This document shows, in pieces, positions 7,434 to 13,256 of a DNA stretch of 13,330 nucleotides. Under the pieces are notes generated by a model. That model was not told the origin of the DNA. It worked only from the letters and a program-made list of their open reading frames with translations, and did no database searches. The position numbers and the translations under genes are program-made. The stretch is from DATGHS01 sp035307785 (GTDB taxonomy: Bacteria; Planctomycetota; Planctomycetia; Gemmatales; Gemmataceae), in contig DATGHS010000021.1 of the NCBI GenBank assembly GCA_035307785.1, forward strand, positions 1-13,330. The letters are read 5' to 3'. Position 1 is the first letter of the stretch, and the number at the start of each line of letters is the position of its first letter.

Positions 7434-8534
7434 ATGACTGCCTTCATCTTCGTTCCCCTTCTGGCCATCACTTGTATCCTTTCCGGCCTGATTTGGACTT
7501 TCCTTTCGCATGCGTTTCTCGTCGTTGTTGAAGATACCGCAGCCGGGAATCGCGACATTGTTTGGCCCGACGATTCCTTTCTTGATTTCTTCTGGAAGGC
7601 TTTCTACCTCGCCTGGCTCGTTGGCGTCTGGATCGCGCCGGCGATGCTGGTGGCGCGGTTGGCGGCGCCGGCGTTTCCCGAGGAAGTGCGCCAGTTCTGG
7701 TACTTTGCATTGGCCGGCGTCGTGCTGTGGGTCGTCTTCCCTATTAGTCTCCTTTCGTCGATGGCGGCCGAGTCGTTGTTTACCGTCTTGCACGGCGGTC
7801 TGGCGGCCCGGCTTGCGTTTCGAAGCAAAAGCCTGTTTCTTTTTTACCTCGTCAGCATCCCGGTGGTGCTGATCGGCGCCGGGTTGGCGGCGGCTTTGTG
7901 CCTCGGCGAGACCTGGTACACGCTGCTGTTCGGCGCTTTCGGCGTCTCGTATTGCATCCTCACGTATGGCCGGCTCACCGGCCGGTTGGCGTGCCTCGTC
8001 CGCCTCACCCGGTTGCCGTTTCGCAAGCGGAAGAACAAGCAGCGGCGGCCAACGTCTGCTCGCTCTGAAGTGACCGATCCCTGGAAACCGCCGCCACAAG
8101 AGGAGGCGGCCAAGGCGGATGCCAAACCGCATGTCTTCGTGCAGCCGGAGGATCTGCCGGGCGTGCATTCGCCGTGGGAAGGCGAAGACATTACCGGGTA
8201 CAATGTGCGCTTCGATGATGCTCCCGCAACCAAACTGGCACCGGCATCGCAGCCGCTCGATCCCGGCGAAGCGATCCCCGTAGCCGAAGAGGAAGCACCC
8301 CGCCACGTCGAAGAGGACCACGCTCGTGCCGCGGCTCGGGCCATCAAGCCGGACCGTCTCGAAATGGAACGCTTGAGCCGCAAGAAAGAGCGCGAGCCGA
8401 AAAGCCCATGGACGGAGGGCATTTGGCTGTTCGCCTTCTCGCGCGCCACCATGATTCCATTTGGCTTTCTCACGCTGGCCTTCCTCCTCTTGGGTCTCGC
8501 CGTCCGTGGCCTACGGCTGCTGTGGCCGCAGTGA
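7434..8534 (+). CDS. Predicted six-span membrane protein, function unknown
   Basis: I do not recognise the family. The 366-residue product has hydrophobic segments at about 5-32, 55-78, 87-112, 133-157, 159-178 and 340-361. Between spans five and six lies a polar domain (about 190-335) that begins with a basic cluster (RKRKNKQRR, near 198-205) and is then rich in Pro, Glu and Asp, so probably disordered and cytoplasmic by the positive-inside rule. The ATG at 7434 is chosen because it begins directly with the first span; an in-frame TTG at 7380 would lie inside the hairpin and add a polar stretch. No convincing Shine-Dalgarno precedes it. The palindromic unit at 8633-8666 supplies its terminator. 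A structural or sensory role is possible but unsupported. Confidence 0.8.
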   Translation: MTAFIFVPLLAITCILSGLIWTFLSHAFLVVVEDTAAGNRDIVWPDDSFLDFFWKAFYLAWLVGVWIAPAMLVARLAAPAFPEEVRQFWYFALAGVVLWVVFPISLLSSMAAESLFTVLHGGLAARLAFRSKSLFLFYLVSIPVVLIGAGLAAALCLGETWYTLLFGAFGVSYCILTYGRLTGRLACLVRLTRLPFRKRKNKQRRPTSARSEVTDPWKPPPQEEAAKADAKPHVFVQPEDLPGVHSPWEGEDITGYNVRFDDAPATKLAPASQPLDPGEAIPVAEEEAPRHVEEDHARAAARAIKPDRLEMERLSRKKEREPKSPWTEGIWLFAFSRATMIPFGFLTLAFLLLGLAVRGLRLLWPQ

Positions 8535-8544
8535 CCCGTTCCTG

Positions 8545-8663
8545 TCCAAGCCGCGAGGCGAGTCTTTAAGCCTCGCGGTCTCCCATCCAAGCCGCGAAGC
8601 GAGTCTTCAAGCCTCGTGGTCTCCCATCCAAGCCGCGAGGCGAGTCTTCGAGCCTCGCGGATT
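8545..8663. repeat. Three tandem 41-bp palindromic units
   Basis: Units begin with TCCAAG at 8545, 8586 and 8627, an exact 41-bp period. Each contains a stem of CCGCGAGGC type, a 10-base loop of GAGTCTTYRA type and the complementary GCCTCGCGG. Units 1 and 3 have perfect 9-bp stems; unit 2 has changes that leave one G-T wobble and one A-C mismatch. The linkers between hairpins (TCTCCCA) are also conserved. This resembles a REP/BIME-type intergenic repeat amplified in tandem between two convergent genes. Confidence 0.9.
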
Positions 8664-8666
8664 TTT
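8633..8666 (+). terminator. Intrinsic terminator made from the third palindromic unit
   Basis: A 9-bp GC-rich stem (8633-8641 with 8652-8660) and a 10-base loop are followed at once by ATTTTT (8661-8666). It lies about 100 bp after the membrane-protein stop and would end plus-strand transcription. The T-run reaches the first base of the stop codon of the convergent cupin gene. On the minus strand it has no T-run. Confidence 0.65.
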
Positions 8667-9028
8667 CATGCGTCCCGCCGCGCTCCTTCCAGCGAGTACG
8701 CCGGCAGGCACACCGCGATATACTCCGCTCCTTCGCTCTCCGGCGTGCTGTATTGCACCCATTCGCCGGCATGGGTGATGATTGCCTGGCCTTCGCGGAC
8801 CTCGCAAACCGCTTCCCGACTCGCCACCCGCAGTGTCCCCTTCAGCACCACTGTGTATTCGTCGAATTCCGGCGTCTGCCCCGGCTCGACCCAACCGGCC
8901 GGGCATTGCAGGAAGGCAACGCTGACATTCGCGTGCGCTGAGTTGAGCCGGCCGATGTACTCGTCTATCCGGATCGGCTTATTCCCAACAGCTTCGACGC
9001 AGGTAGGGGAGGGGATGAGGCGGGGCAT
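8666..9028 (-). CDS. Small cupin-domain protein
   Basis: A 120-residue single-domain beta-barrel protein, probably cytoplasmic since no signal is seen. The cupin-like core runs over about 34-110: AGWVEPGQTPEFDEYTVVLKG (44-64) corresponds to motif 1 and EGQAIITHAGEWVQYST (79-95) to motif 2. The usual HxH metal ligands of motif 1 are not in place (Glu/Gln/Glu there instead) and His86 is the only clear histidine in the core. Metal binding and activity are therefore uncertain; a sugar- or small-ligand-binding role is possible. The start at 9028 is chosen because GAGGAA lies just upstream; the open frame continues to 9109, but that extension is translated C/G-rich repeat. Downstream of the hydrolase gene on the same strand. 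Confidence 0.78.
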   Translation of the reverse strand: MPRLIPSPTCVEAVGNKPIRIDEYIGRLNSAHANVSVAFLQCPAGWVEPGQTPEFDEYTVVLKGTLRVASREAVCEVREGQAIITHAGEWVQYSTPESEGAEYIAVCLPAYSLEGARRDA

Positions 9029-9050
9029 ATTATGTTCCTCATTTGTCTTG

Positions 9051-9138
9051 CCCCTCCCCCCTTGTGGGGGAGGGTTGGGGTGGGGGGTGGATGCCTCCCT
9101 CACCCCCACCCTAACCCTCCCCCATCAAGGGGGAGGGG
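9051..9138. repeat. Mirrored pair of 36-bp C/G-rich hairpins (REP/BIME-like)
   Basis: The left element (9051-9086) and right element (9103-9138) are imperfect reverse complements of each other, and each contains its own hairpin (CCCCTCCCCC with GGGGGAGGG, and CCCTCCCCC with GGGGGAGGGG). The 16-bp centre is not repeated. This is the arrangement of a paired REP element. It fills most of the 124 bp between the hydrolase stop and the cupin start. No repeat-associated transposase lies in the window. Confidence 0.85.
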
Positions 9139-9152
9139 AAAAGCGGCGCCGG

Positions 9153-10031
9153 TCACTTGTGCTGATCCAAAAACTCCTTCAATCCATTTACAAATTCGTC
9201 TCTTCCGAAGGCTTGAATGTGGTCGGCCTTGTCGATGACAACGACCTTCATCTCCGGCAGCTTCGCCTTCAGCGCATCGACGCCGGCCTTCAGCGGATCG
9301 TCGCCGCCGATGAGGGCAAGCATGGGGACCTTGATGTTCTTGATCTGCTCGTCATTGATCGGCAAATTCTTATCGATGAAGCCGCCGCGCATCACGGCCG
9401 CCAGCGCCTTGGGATCATTGTGCGACAGGATGAACGCACTAATTGCTTTGAGCTGCTCTTCCGTCGGCTTGGGACGATCTTTCGGGGTGAGCGCGTCGAT
9501 CAGCGGGCCAACGCCCTTGCCCTTTTCGAGCGAGTCGGCCAGCGCTTCCTGCATTTTGTCGCGGCCCGGCAGCGGCAGGCCGGCGCCGCCCAGAATCGCG
9601 GTGCGCATCCGCTCCGGCCAGCGGGCCGCGATTTGCAGGGTGATGAAGCCGCCCATCGAGTAGCCCGCAATGTGCGCCTTGTCGATCTTTAAGTGGTCGA
9701 GCAGGCGGATGGCGTCTTTGCTCATTTCCAGGCCATACATCTTGGGGTCGTGCGGCTTCTCGCTGCCGCCGTGGCCGCGGCAATCGAAGGCGATGATTTT
9801 GTAATCCTTCTCCAGCGCCTTGATGGTCTTGGCCCATTGGCCGTCGATGTCGCCGGTGAAGCCGTGAATGAGCAGCACCGGCTCGCCGTCTTCCTTCCCT
9901 TTCACGATGTAATGGATTTTGACGCCGTTGGAATCGAAGTACGGTGACTTGACGGCCGGTTCCTGGGCCCGCAGGCTCGCGGGAACCAGGCAAAGGCAGA
10001 ATAGCAGTAGCGGAAGCATGCGTCGCGACAT
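9153..10031 (-). CDS. Secreted alpha/beta-hydrolase
   Basis: A 292-residue serine hydrolase of the alpha/beta fold; substrate unknown (esterase, lactonase, haloperoxidase-like or similar). A signal peptide covers about 1-22 (MSRRMLPLLLF... up to RA before Gln). The fold's hallmarks are present: oxyanion-hole segment HGFTG (56-60), DCRGHGGS (83-90), nucleophile elbow GYSMGG with Ser125, a cap region around 150-230, acid residue Asp244 or Asp245 in GGDDPL, and His271 in ADHIQAF. The start at 10031 is supported by AAGGAG eight bases upstream and by the signal peptide; the frame is open to 10385, but that extension is compositionally unlike protein and includes a microsatellite. Export points to an extracellular or periplasmic substrate. 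Confidence 0.92.
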   Translation of the reverse strand: MSRRMLPLLLFCLCLVPASLRAQEPAVKSPYFDSNGVKIHYIVKGKEDGEPVLLIHGFTGDIDGQWAKTIKALEKDYKIIAFDCRGHGGSEKPHDPKMYGLEMSKDAIRLLDHLKIDKAHIAGYSMGGFITLQIAARWPERMRTAILGGAGLPLPGRDKMQEALADSLEKGKGVGPLIDALTPKDRPKPTEEQLKAISAFILSHNDPKALAAVMRGGFIDKNLPINDEQIKNIKVPMLALIGGDDPLKAGVDALKAKLPEMKVVVIDKADHIQAFGRDEFVNGLKEFLDQHK

Positions 10032-10092
10032 TGGTGTTACTCCTTGCCGGGAAAAATGCTGAAACCCAAGCCGACGAGCGGCTCGTGCGGAA

Positions 10093-10121
10093 AAGATAAG
10101 CCGGCATACAGCCGACGGCAA
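10093..10121 (-). promoter_or_regulatory. Candidate sigma-70-type promoter for the hydrolase
   Basis: On the minus strand, TTGCCG (10121-10116) and TATCTT (10098-10093) are separated by exactly 17 bp, each matching four of six consensus bases. The start of transcription would fall near 10086, leaving a leader of about 55 bases before the ATG. This is pattern evidence only. Confidence 0.35.
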
Positions 10122-10276
10122 TGGGCGAGCTACGGCACCGATGGAGTAAGTCATAGTGGCGCTTTGTGACTTGCGGGCACTGGTCACGGGCGGCGGGAAT
10201 GTCGTAAGTGCTTGGCTGAGCGATTGCTTACGGCATCCACACGACGCCTTATCAGACATTGACACAATTTGAGTGC

Positions 10277-10348
10277 TAGTTGATGGTTTCATGGGTTCAT
10301 GAGTTGCTTCATTGGTTAATTGATTCGTGGGTTGATTCATTGGTGGTT
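10277..10348. repeat. Degenerate tetranucleotide microsatellite
   Basis: Read in fours from 10277, all 18 consecutive tetrads end in T (TAGT, TGAT, GGTT, TCAT, GGGT and so on), with TCAT, TGAT and TGGT recurring. The phase breaks on both sides. This looks like a decayed 4-bp tandem repeat. On the minus strand it reads as an Asn/Gln/Pro/Thr-rich peptide, which explains the long open frame upstream of the hydrolase. Confidence 0.7.
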
Positions 10349-10542
10349 CTCCAGTGCATGTACTCGCGCCGTAGGGCCGGTTCATCTTTGCTCACCGGTT
10401 CTGGGACCATTGCAAGCACCGTCAGCACCGGGATGCAATTCTCGCCGCCCAAGGGTACGATCCGGATTCGAAAGGTCAAGCGCTACGACGCAAATCGATG
10501 GTGAAGCAAAAAGCGGCTTTTGTCCTCTTCCATGCGCGCTAC

Positions 10543-10562
10543 GCCGCACGAGCGGCCTTTTT
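10543..10562 (+). terminator. Intrinsic terminator
   Basis: GCCGC (10543-10547) and GCGGC (10552-10556) pair around an ACGA loop and are followed by C and TTTTT (10558-10562). An outer A-tract, GCAAAAAG (10506-10513), can pair with CTTTTTGC (10557-10564), so it may also work on the minus strand. It lies 39 bp after the stop of the possible short ORF at 10358-10504, in a region with no other plus-strand gene. Confidence 0.5.
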
Positions 10563-10646
10563 GCTGCAAGTGCATCCCTGTCCGTCTAGTTTGCAGCTTA
10601 CTTCGATGTGCGTGTGCCGAAGCCGTTGAAAAGCTTGCAGTTTTGA

Positions 10647-10674
10647 TTGCGTTCGGGATACTTGCCGGTAAAAT
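10647..10674 (+). promoter_or_regulatory. Candidate promoter for the secreted protein at 10715
   Basis: TAAAAT (10669-10674) matches five of six -10 bases. TTGCGT, 16 bp upstream (10647-10652), is a weak -35. The predicted leader is about 35 bases. Pattern evidence only. Confidence 0.35.
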
Positions 10675-10714
10675 GCTGGCAGTTTCAGTTTGAAATTACT
10701 CGGGGGCACAGCTG

Positions 10715-11401
10715 ATGCGACGAGGGAACGACATGCCACTGATAGCGCTACTGCCCTATTGGCTGTTGGTAGCTTGTTTTGCCGACGGCGCTTGCGCCGC
10801 AGACTCACCTGTCCAAGCCGACTATCTGGGGAGCCGGGACGGGAAGCCGCCGCTTAAGTTCCACTCGGTTCGGCTCACTCTGATGAACCAACAAGACAAG
10901 CCTGTCTGGCTCGTGCTCCCTTATTGGGGCGATAAGCCATTGCCTGAGAAGGGAGTCTTCCCCAACAAGAACTGGAAAGATCAGCCATTCGGCGGGAAGA
11001 AGTTTGACGGCGTGGGCGGGTCGGCTGTTGAAGTCCTCATGTATGGGGGCGACGGGTTCAAGGCGTTTCGCCTCCCTGCGAAGGGAAAACTGGAACTGGA
11101 TGGCTACACCATCGAAGCAGACAGGGACATCGCGCCGATCGTAGTAATTGAGGCCCAAGAACTGAAAGTCAACGGCAAGACGCCCCTTGAAAAGTGGCTG
11201 CCTTATGCCACTACGAGCGGCGAGAAAGTCAAGGTTGGCGAGCACGAACTGAATACTGATTGGAAGAATTTAGATTGGGATCCAAAGAGATTCCGAAGTC
11301 GAGATGACTATCCGAAGGAGAAAGTCGAGGAAGTTAAGGCGGAAGGAATTCGGTGCTGGACAGTGAAATTCCAGCAGAAAGCTGAGAAGAAAGCTCCCTA
11401 A
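10715..11401 (+). CDS. Secreted protein of unknown function
   Basis: I do not recognise the family. The 228-residue product has a signal peptide (hydrophobic ALLPYWLLVACF near 11-22, then ACA at 26-28), so it is exported. The mature part is rich in alternating hydrophobic and polar residues typical of beta strands, for example FHSVRLTLMNQQ (49-60), KPVWLVLPYWG (62-72), KAFRLPAKGKLELDG (116-130) and PIVVIEAQELKV (141-152), which suggests an immunoglobulin-like beta sandwich (inference). The C-terminus is charged and Lys/Glu-rich. Two starts are possible: the ATG at 10715, with GGGGG upstream, or the ATG at 10733, with GAGGGA closer; the second would shorten the signal peptide by six residues. 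No enzyme motif was seen. Confidence 0.82.
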   Translation: MRRGNDMPLIALLPYWLLVACFADGACAADSPVQADYLGSRDGKPPLKFHSVRLTLMNQQDKPVWLVLPYWGDKPLPEKGVFPNKNWKDQPFGGKKFDGVGGSAVEVLMYGGDGFKAFRLPAKGKLELDGYTIEADRDIAPIVVIEAQELKVNGKTPLEKWLPYATTSGEKVKVGEHELNTDWKNLDWDPKRFRSRDDYPKEKVEEVKAEGIRCWTVKFQQKAEKKAP

Positions 11402-11554
11402 CCTTGCGCAGCAAATTGACCGCCGGGGCATGCAGTCGCTTCGACATTCATCGCCCACTGAACCGCCCGCGGCCGTTGAGCCTCATCGTTACTTGGCGCA
11501 TCAGTGTCACGAGTCCGTTTACAGGCACCTCAGTATTTGGTCTCTATTTCGAGA

Positions 11555-11562
11555 AAGGAGGT
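11555..11562 (+). promoter_or_regulatory. Full-consensus Shine-Dalgarno that fixes the next start
   Basis: AAGGAGGT, nine bases before the ATG at 11572, is a full match to the 16S rRNA tail and much stronger than most sites in this window. It lies inside an open frame that begins at 11404, which argues that the upstream extension is not translated. Confidence 0.8.
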
Positions 11563-11571
11563 GTCAAGTCA

Positions 11572-12138
11572 ATGGGAAATCTTTCATTCAACCGGACTCT
11601 CTTGGGTACGCTGGGATTCCTCGGCGGCACGGTCGGTGCCGCGGGCTGGATTCTCGGAGCGGGTGAGGAACTTGCAGCGGCGGGCTACGGCACGGAAGCA
11701 ACCCTTGTTCTTCTGTGCGCGGCCGGTGTACTCCTGACCGGAGGCATCCTGTGGAGTTTGTGGTTGGCCGGCCGCAACTTGAGTTCCTTTGTTTTGGTCC
11801 TGGCGCTGCTTGGGGCGTCCTTCACTTTCGGAGTTTTGGCCCTTTATATCATGCAGACCAAAGGCGTTGTGGCCTTTGCGATCGACTCGTCGGGCGGTTA
11901 CCCTGAATGGCTTGCGTACGCTGCACCGATCGCGCTCTTGGCAATCATGGCGTGTCTCTGGTGCACGCCAATTCGCGAAAGATTGCAGCGAGCACGACTG
12001 TATAATGTCCGCTTACAGCCGCCCAAGAACGACCCAGTTTTGCCCGATTGCTATAGCTTGCGGGGAGCCCCGAAGGGGCGAAAGAGTCGTGGGCAAGCCG
12101 GGTTTCTATCGCCCTTTCAGGGCTCACCAGATTCGTGA
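11572..12138 (+). CDS. Predicted four-span membrane protein with repeat-encoded C-terminus
   Basis: Family not recognised. The 188-residue product has four hydrophobic segments, at about 10-31, 43-67, 71-95 and 113-131, and short loops. The last span ends in a basic stretch (RERLQRARL, 135-143), placing the C-terminus in the cytoplasm by the positive-inside rule. The start is fixed by a full-consensus Shine-Dalgarno at 11555-11562. Residues from about 165 (RGAPKGRKSR) nearly to the end are encoded by a palindromic repeat (12065-12125), so the original protein probably ended soon after residue 163. There is no sign of catalytic residues in the spans. It follows the secreted-protein gene by 170 bp on the same strand, but a shared transcript is unproven. 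Confidence 0.75.
   Translation: MGNLSFNRTLLGTLGFLGGTVGAAGWILGAGEELAAAGYGTEATLVLLCAAGVLLTGGILWSLWLAGRNLSSFVLVLALLGASFTFGVLALYIMQTKGVVAFAIDSSGGYPEWLAYAAPIALLAIMACLWCTPIRERLQRARLYNVRLQPPKNDPVLPDCYSLRGAPKGRKSRGQAGFLSPFQGSPDS
12065..12125. repeat. Palindromic repeat element overlapping the 3' end of a gene
   Basis: Arms GAGCCCCGAAGGGGCGA (12065-12081) and TCGCCCTTTCAGGGCTC (12109-12125) are reverse complements at 15 of 17 positions, with a 27-base centre. Each arm is itself nearly palindromic (CCCCGAAGGGG; GCCCTTTCAGGGC). It looks like a dispersed intergenic palindrome that has landed in the end of the membrane-protein gene. No transposase or target duplication was seen. Confidence 0.8.
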
Positions 12139-12311
12139 ATGTCCATTCCAATGGCTCCGCTGCGCGCGATCGCCCAAAAATCACCCCCTCCTTGCGGGCG
12201 CGGTTCGCCAATAACACTTGTAACATAAGAATTCGTGCTGCGCTAAGTATCCTATAAGGGCTGGCGGCAGGCCGGTTTTGCTCGTAAGGCATTGCTTGAG
12301 GAGAATTCGCT

Positions 12312-13037
12312 ATGCGTCCGATGATCATTGGCTTCATTTTGATCGCGGCGTTGCCCCGGTTGGCGGCTCGTGCCGATGAGCCCAGGCACTTGCAGGAGGC
12401 CACCGCCTTCGTGAAAGGCCTGAAGCTCGAAGACACGCACTACAATCACGGCGAGCCGGATGTGCAGTGGAAGGGCATGAACGGCGCCACCAAGAACGTT
12501 TCGCACACCGATTGCAGCGGCTTTGTCGATGCGTTGTTCATGCATAGCTACGATTACAGCCGCGACGACTTCAAAAAGTGGTTCGGCAAGAACCGCCCCA
12601 CGGCCGACACCTACCACGATGCCATTGTGCAGCAGAAAGGCTTCGTGCAGATCGTCGAGTTCAAGGACACCAGACCCGGCGATTTTCTGGCGGTCAAGTA
12701 TCTGGCCAAGAAGAGCGATACGGGCCACATCATGTTGGCAGCGCGCGCGCCGCGCAGGATCGCGCCAAAGAAACCGTTGGTCGCCGACACCGAGCAGTGG
12801 GAAATCACGGTGATCGATAGCTCGAAGACCGGCCACGGGCCAACCGATACCCGGCACAAGAACGGCGAAAATGGCAAAGACCATACGGGCCTCGGCGAAG
12901 GCGTTCTCCGCGTTTACACGCAACCGAACGGAAAGGTCGCCGGGTTCACCTGGAGTTCGCTGTCGGTTTCGCAATTCCAAAACCCGCAGGAAGAAGATCT
13001 CGTTGTCGGCCGGCTCAAGCCGGGGTTCAAACCGTAA
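12312..13037 (+). CDS. Secreted NlpC/P60-like cysteine hydrolase
   Basis: A 241-residue exported protein resembling the NlpC/P60 and CHAP papain-like folds, whose members cut amide bonds in peptidoglycan peptides or related substrates. Residues 1-21 form a signal peptide (ARA before Asp22). The nucleophile segment TDCSGFVDALF places Cys68 at the start of a helix; DTGHIMLA places His139 on a strand; VIDSS (167-171) offers a possible third polar residue, Asp169. RPGDFLAVKY (121-130) before the His segment matches the family's PGDLV-type strand. The overall similarity is by motif, so substrate and activity are open. The ATG at 12312 has GAGGAG (12298-12303) eight bases upstream. A TATAAG (12253-12258) could be a -10, but no good -35 precedes it. 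A strong hairpin follows 17 bp after the stop. Confidence 0.85.
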   Translation: MRPMIIGFILIAALPRLAARADEPRHLQEATAFVKGLKLEDTHYNHGEPDVQWKGMNGATKNVSHTDCSGFVDALFMHSYDYSRDDFKKWFGKNRPTADTYHDAIVQQKGFVQIVEFKDTRPGDFLAVKYLAKKSDTGHIMLAARAPRRIAPKKPLVADTEQWEITVIDSSKTGHGPTDTRHKNGENGKDHTGLGEGVLRVYTQPNGKVAGFTWSSLSVSQFQNPQEEDLVVGRLKPGFKP

Positions 13038-13054
13038 GGCCGATTGCATATCTC

Positions 13055-13087
13055 TTCGTAGACGATGCAAGCAGCGTCGTCTACGAA
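13055..13087. terminator. Strong hairpin after the NlpC/P60-like gene
   Basis: TTCGTAGACGATGC (13055-13068) and GCGTCGTCTACGAA (13074-13087) form a 14-bp stem (one G-T wobble) with a five-base loop, starting 17 bp after the stop codon. It is followed by A, not T, residues, so it is not a standard intrinsic terminator. It could be a U-less terminator, an mRNA 3'-end stabiliser or a protein site. Confidence 0.5.
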
Positions 13088-13130
13088 AAAGCTAAACCCG
13101 ACACATGGCAGTTTATCTCCGAACATCCTA

Positions 13131-13148
13131 TTGGCACGCGGTTTGCGT
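13131..13148 (+). promoter_or_regulatory. Sigma-54 (RpoN) promoter candidate
   Basis: TTGGCACG, four bases (CGGT), then TTGC match the sigma-54 consensus YTGGCACG-N4-TTGC with correct spacing between the -24 GG (13133-13134) and the -12 GC (13145-13146); only the following W position differs (G). Transcription would start near 13157, giving a leader of about 100 bases to the gene at 13257. Such a promoter would need an enhancer-binding activator, none of which is in the window. Confidence 0.7.
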
Positions 13149-13256
13149 CCCTTATCCTCGATAGGCCGAGCCGTCTCGTCCGGCGTTGCCGGGCACGGGG
13201 CGGCGGCCTTCTCTTCAGCATTTTGGGCAATTGTCTGCCTGGAATAGGAGGACACC

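Larger units (their letters stand above)
10032..10714. other. 683-bp region without a confident gene
   Basis: Between the divergent hydrolase and the next plus-strand gene. It holds a candidate hydrolase promoter near 10093-10121, a degenerate 4-bp microsatellite at 10277-10348, a possible short plus-strand ORF of 48 codons (10358-10504, a basic product ending in KRYDANRW), an intrinsic terminator at 10543-10562 and a candidate promoter at 10647-10674. The ORF has only GGTGG about 12 bases upstream and no recognised homologue, so it is not called as a gene. I see no tRNA or known RNA family. Confidence 0.6.

Noticed and set aside
7422..8321. Minus-strand open frame (299 codons) opposite the membrane protein
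   Set aside because: The product is Arg/Gln/His-rich and featureless, while the plus frame has clean hydrophobic spans.
8545..8663. Short CRISPR array
   Set aside because: The three units are contiguous and the would-be spacers are also conserved; each unit is a hairpin with a 10-base loop, and no cas genes are present.
10032..10385. N-terminal extension of the hydrolase to 10385
   Set aside because: It would place over 100 residues, including microsatellite-encoded sequence, before a clear signal peptide; AAGGAG lies directly before the ATG at 10031.
10460..10490. tRNA T-arm-like segment (GGATTCGAAA)
   Set aside because: No matching acceptor, anticodon or D arms can be placed around it on either strand.
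11404..11571. N-terminal extension of the four-span membrane protein
   Set aside because: It begins with TTG and contains the full-consensus Shine-Dalgarno of the downstream ATG; the extra peptide has no recognisable features.
12252..13070. Minus-strand open frame (272 codons) opposite the NlpC/P60-like gene
   Set aside because: The plus frame has a signal peptide, a good Shine-Dalgarno and catalytic motifs; the minus frame has no supporting feature.
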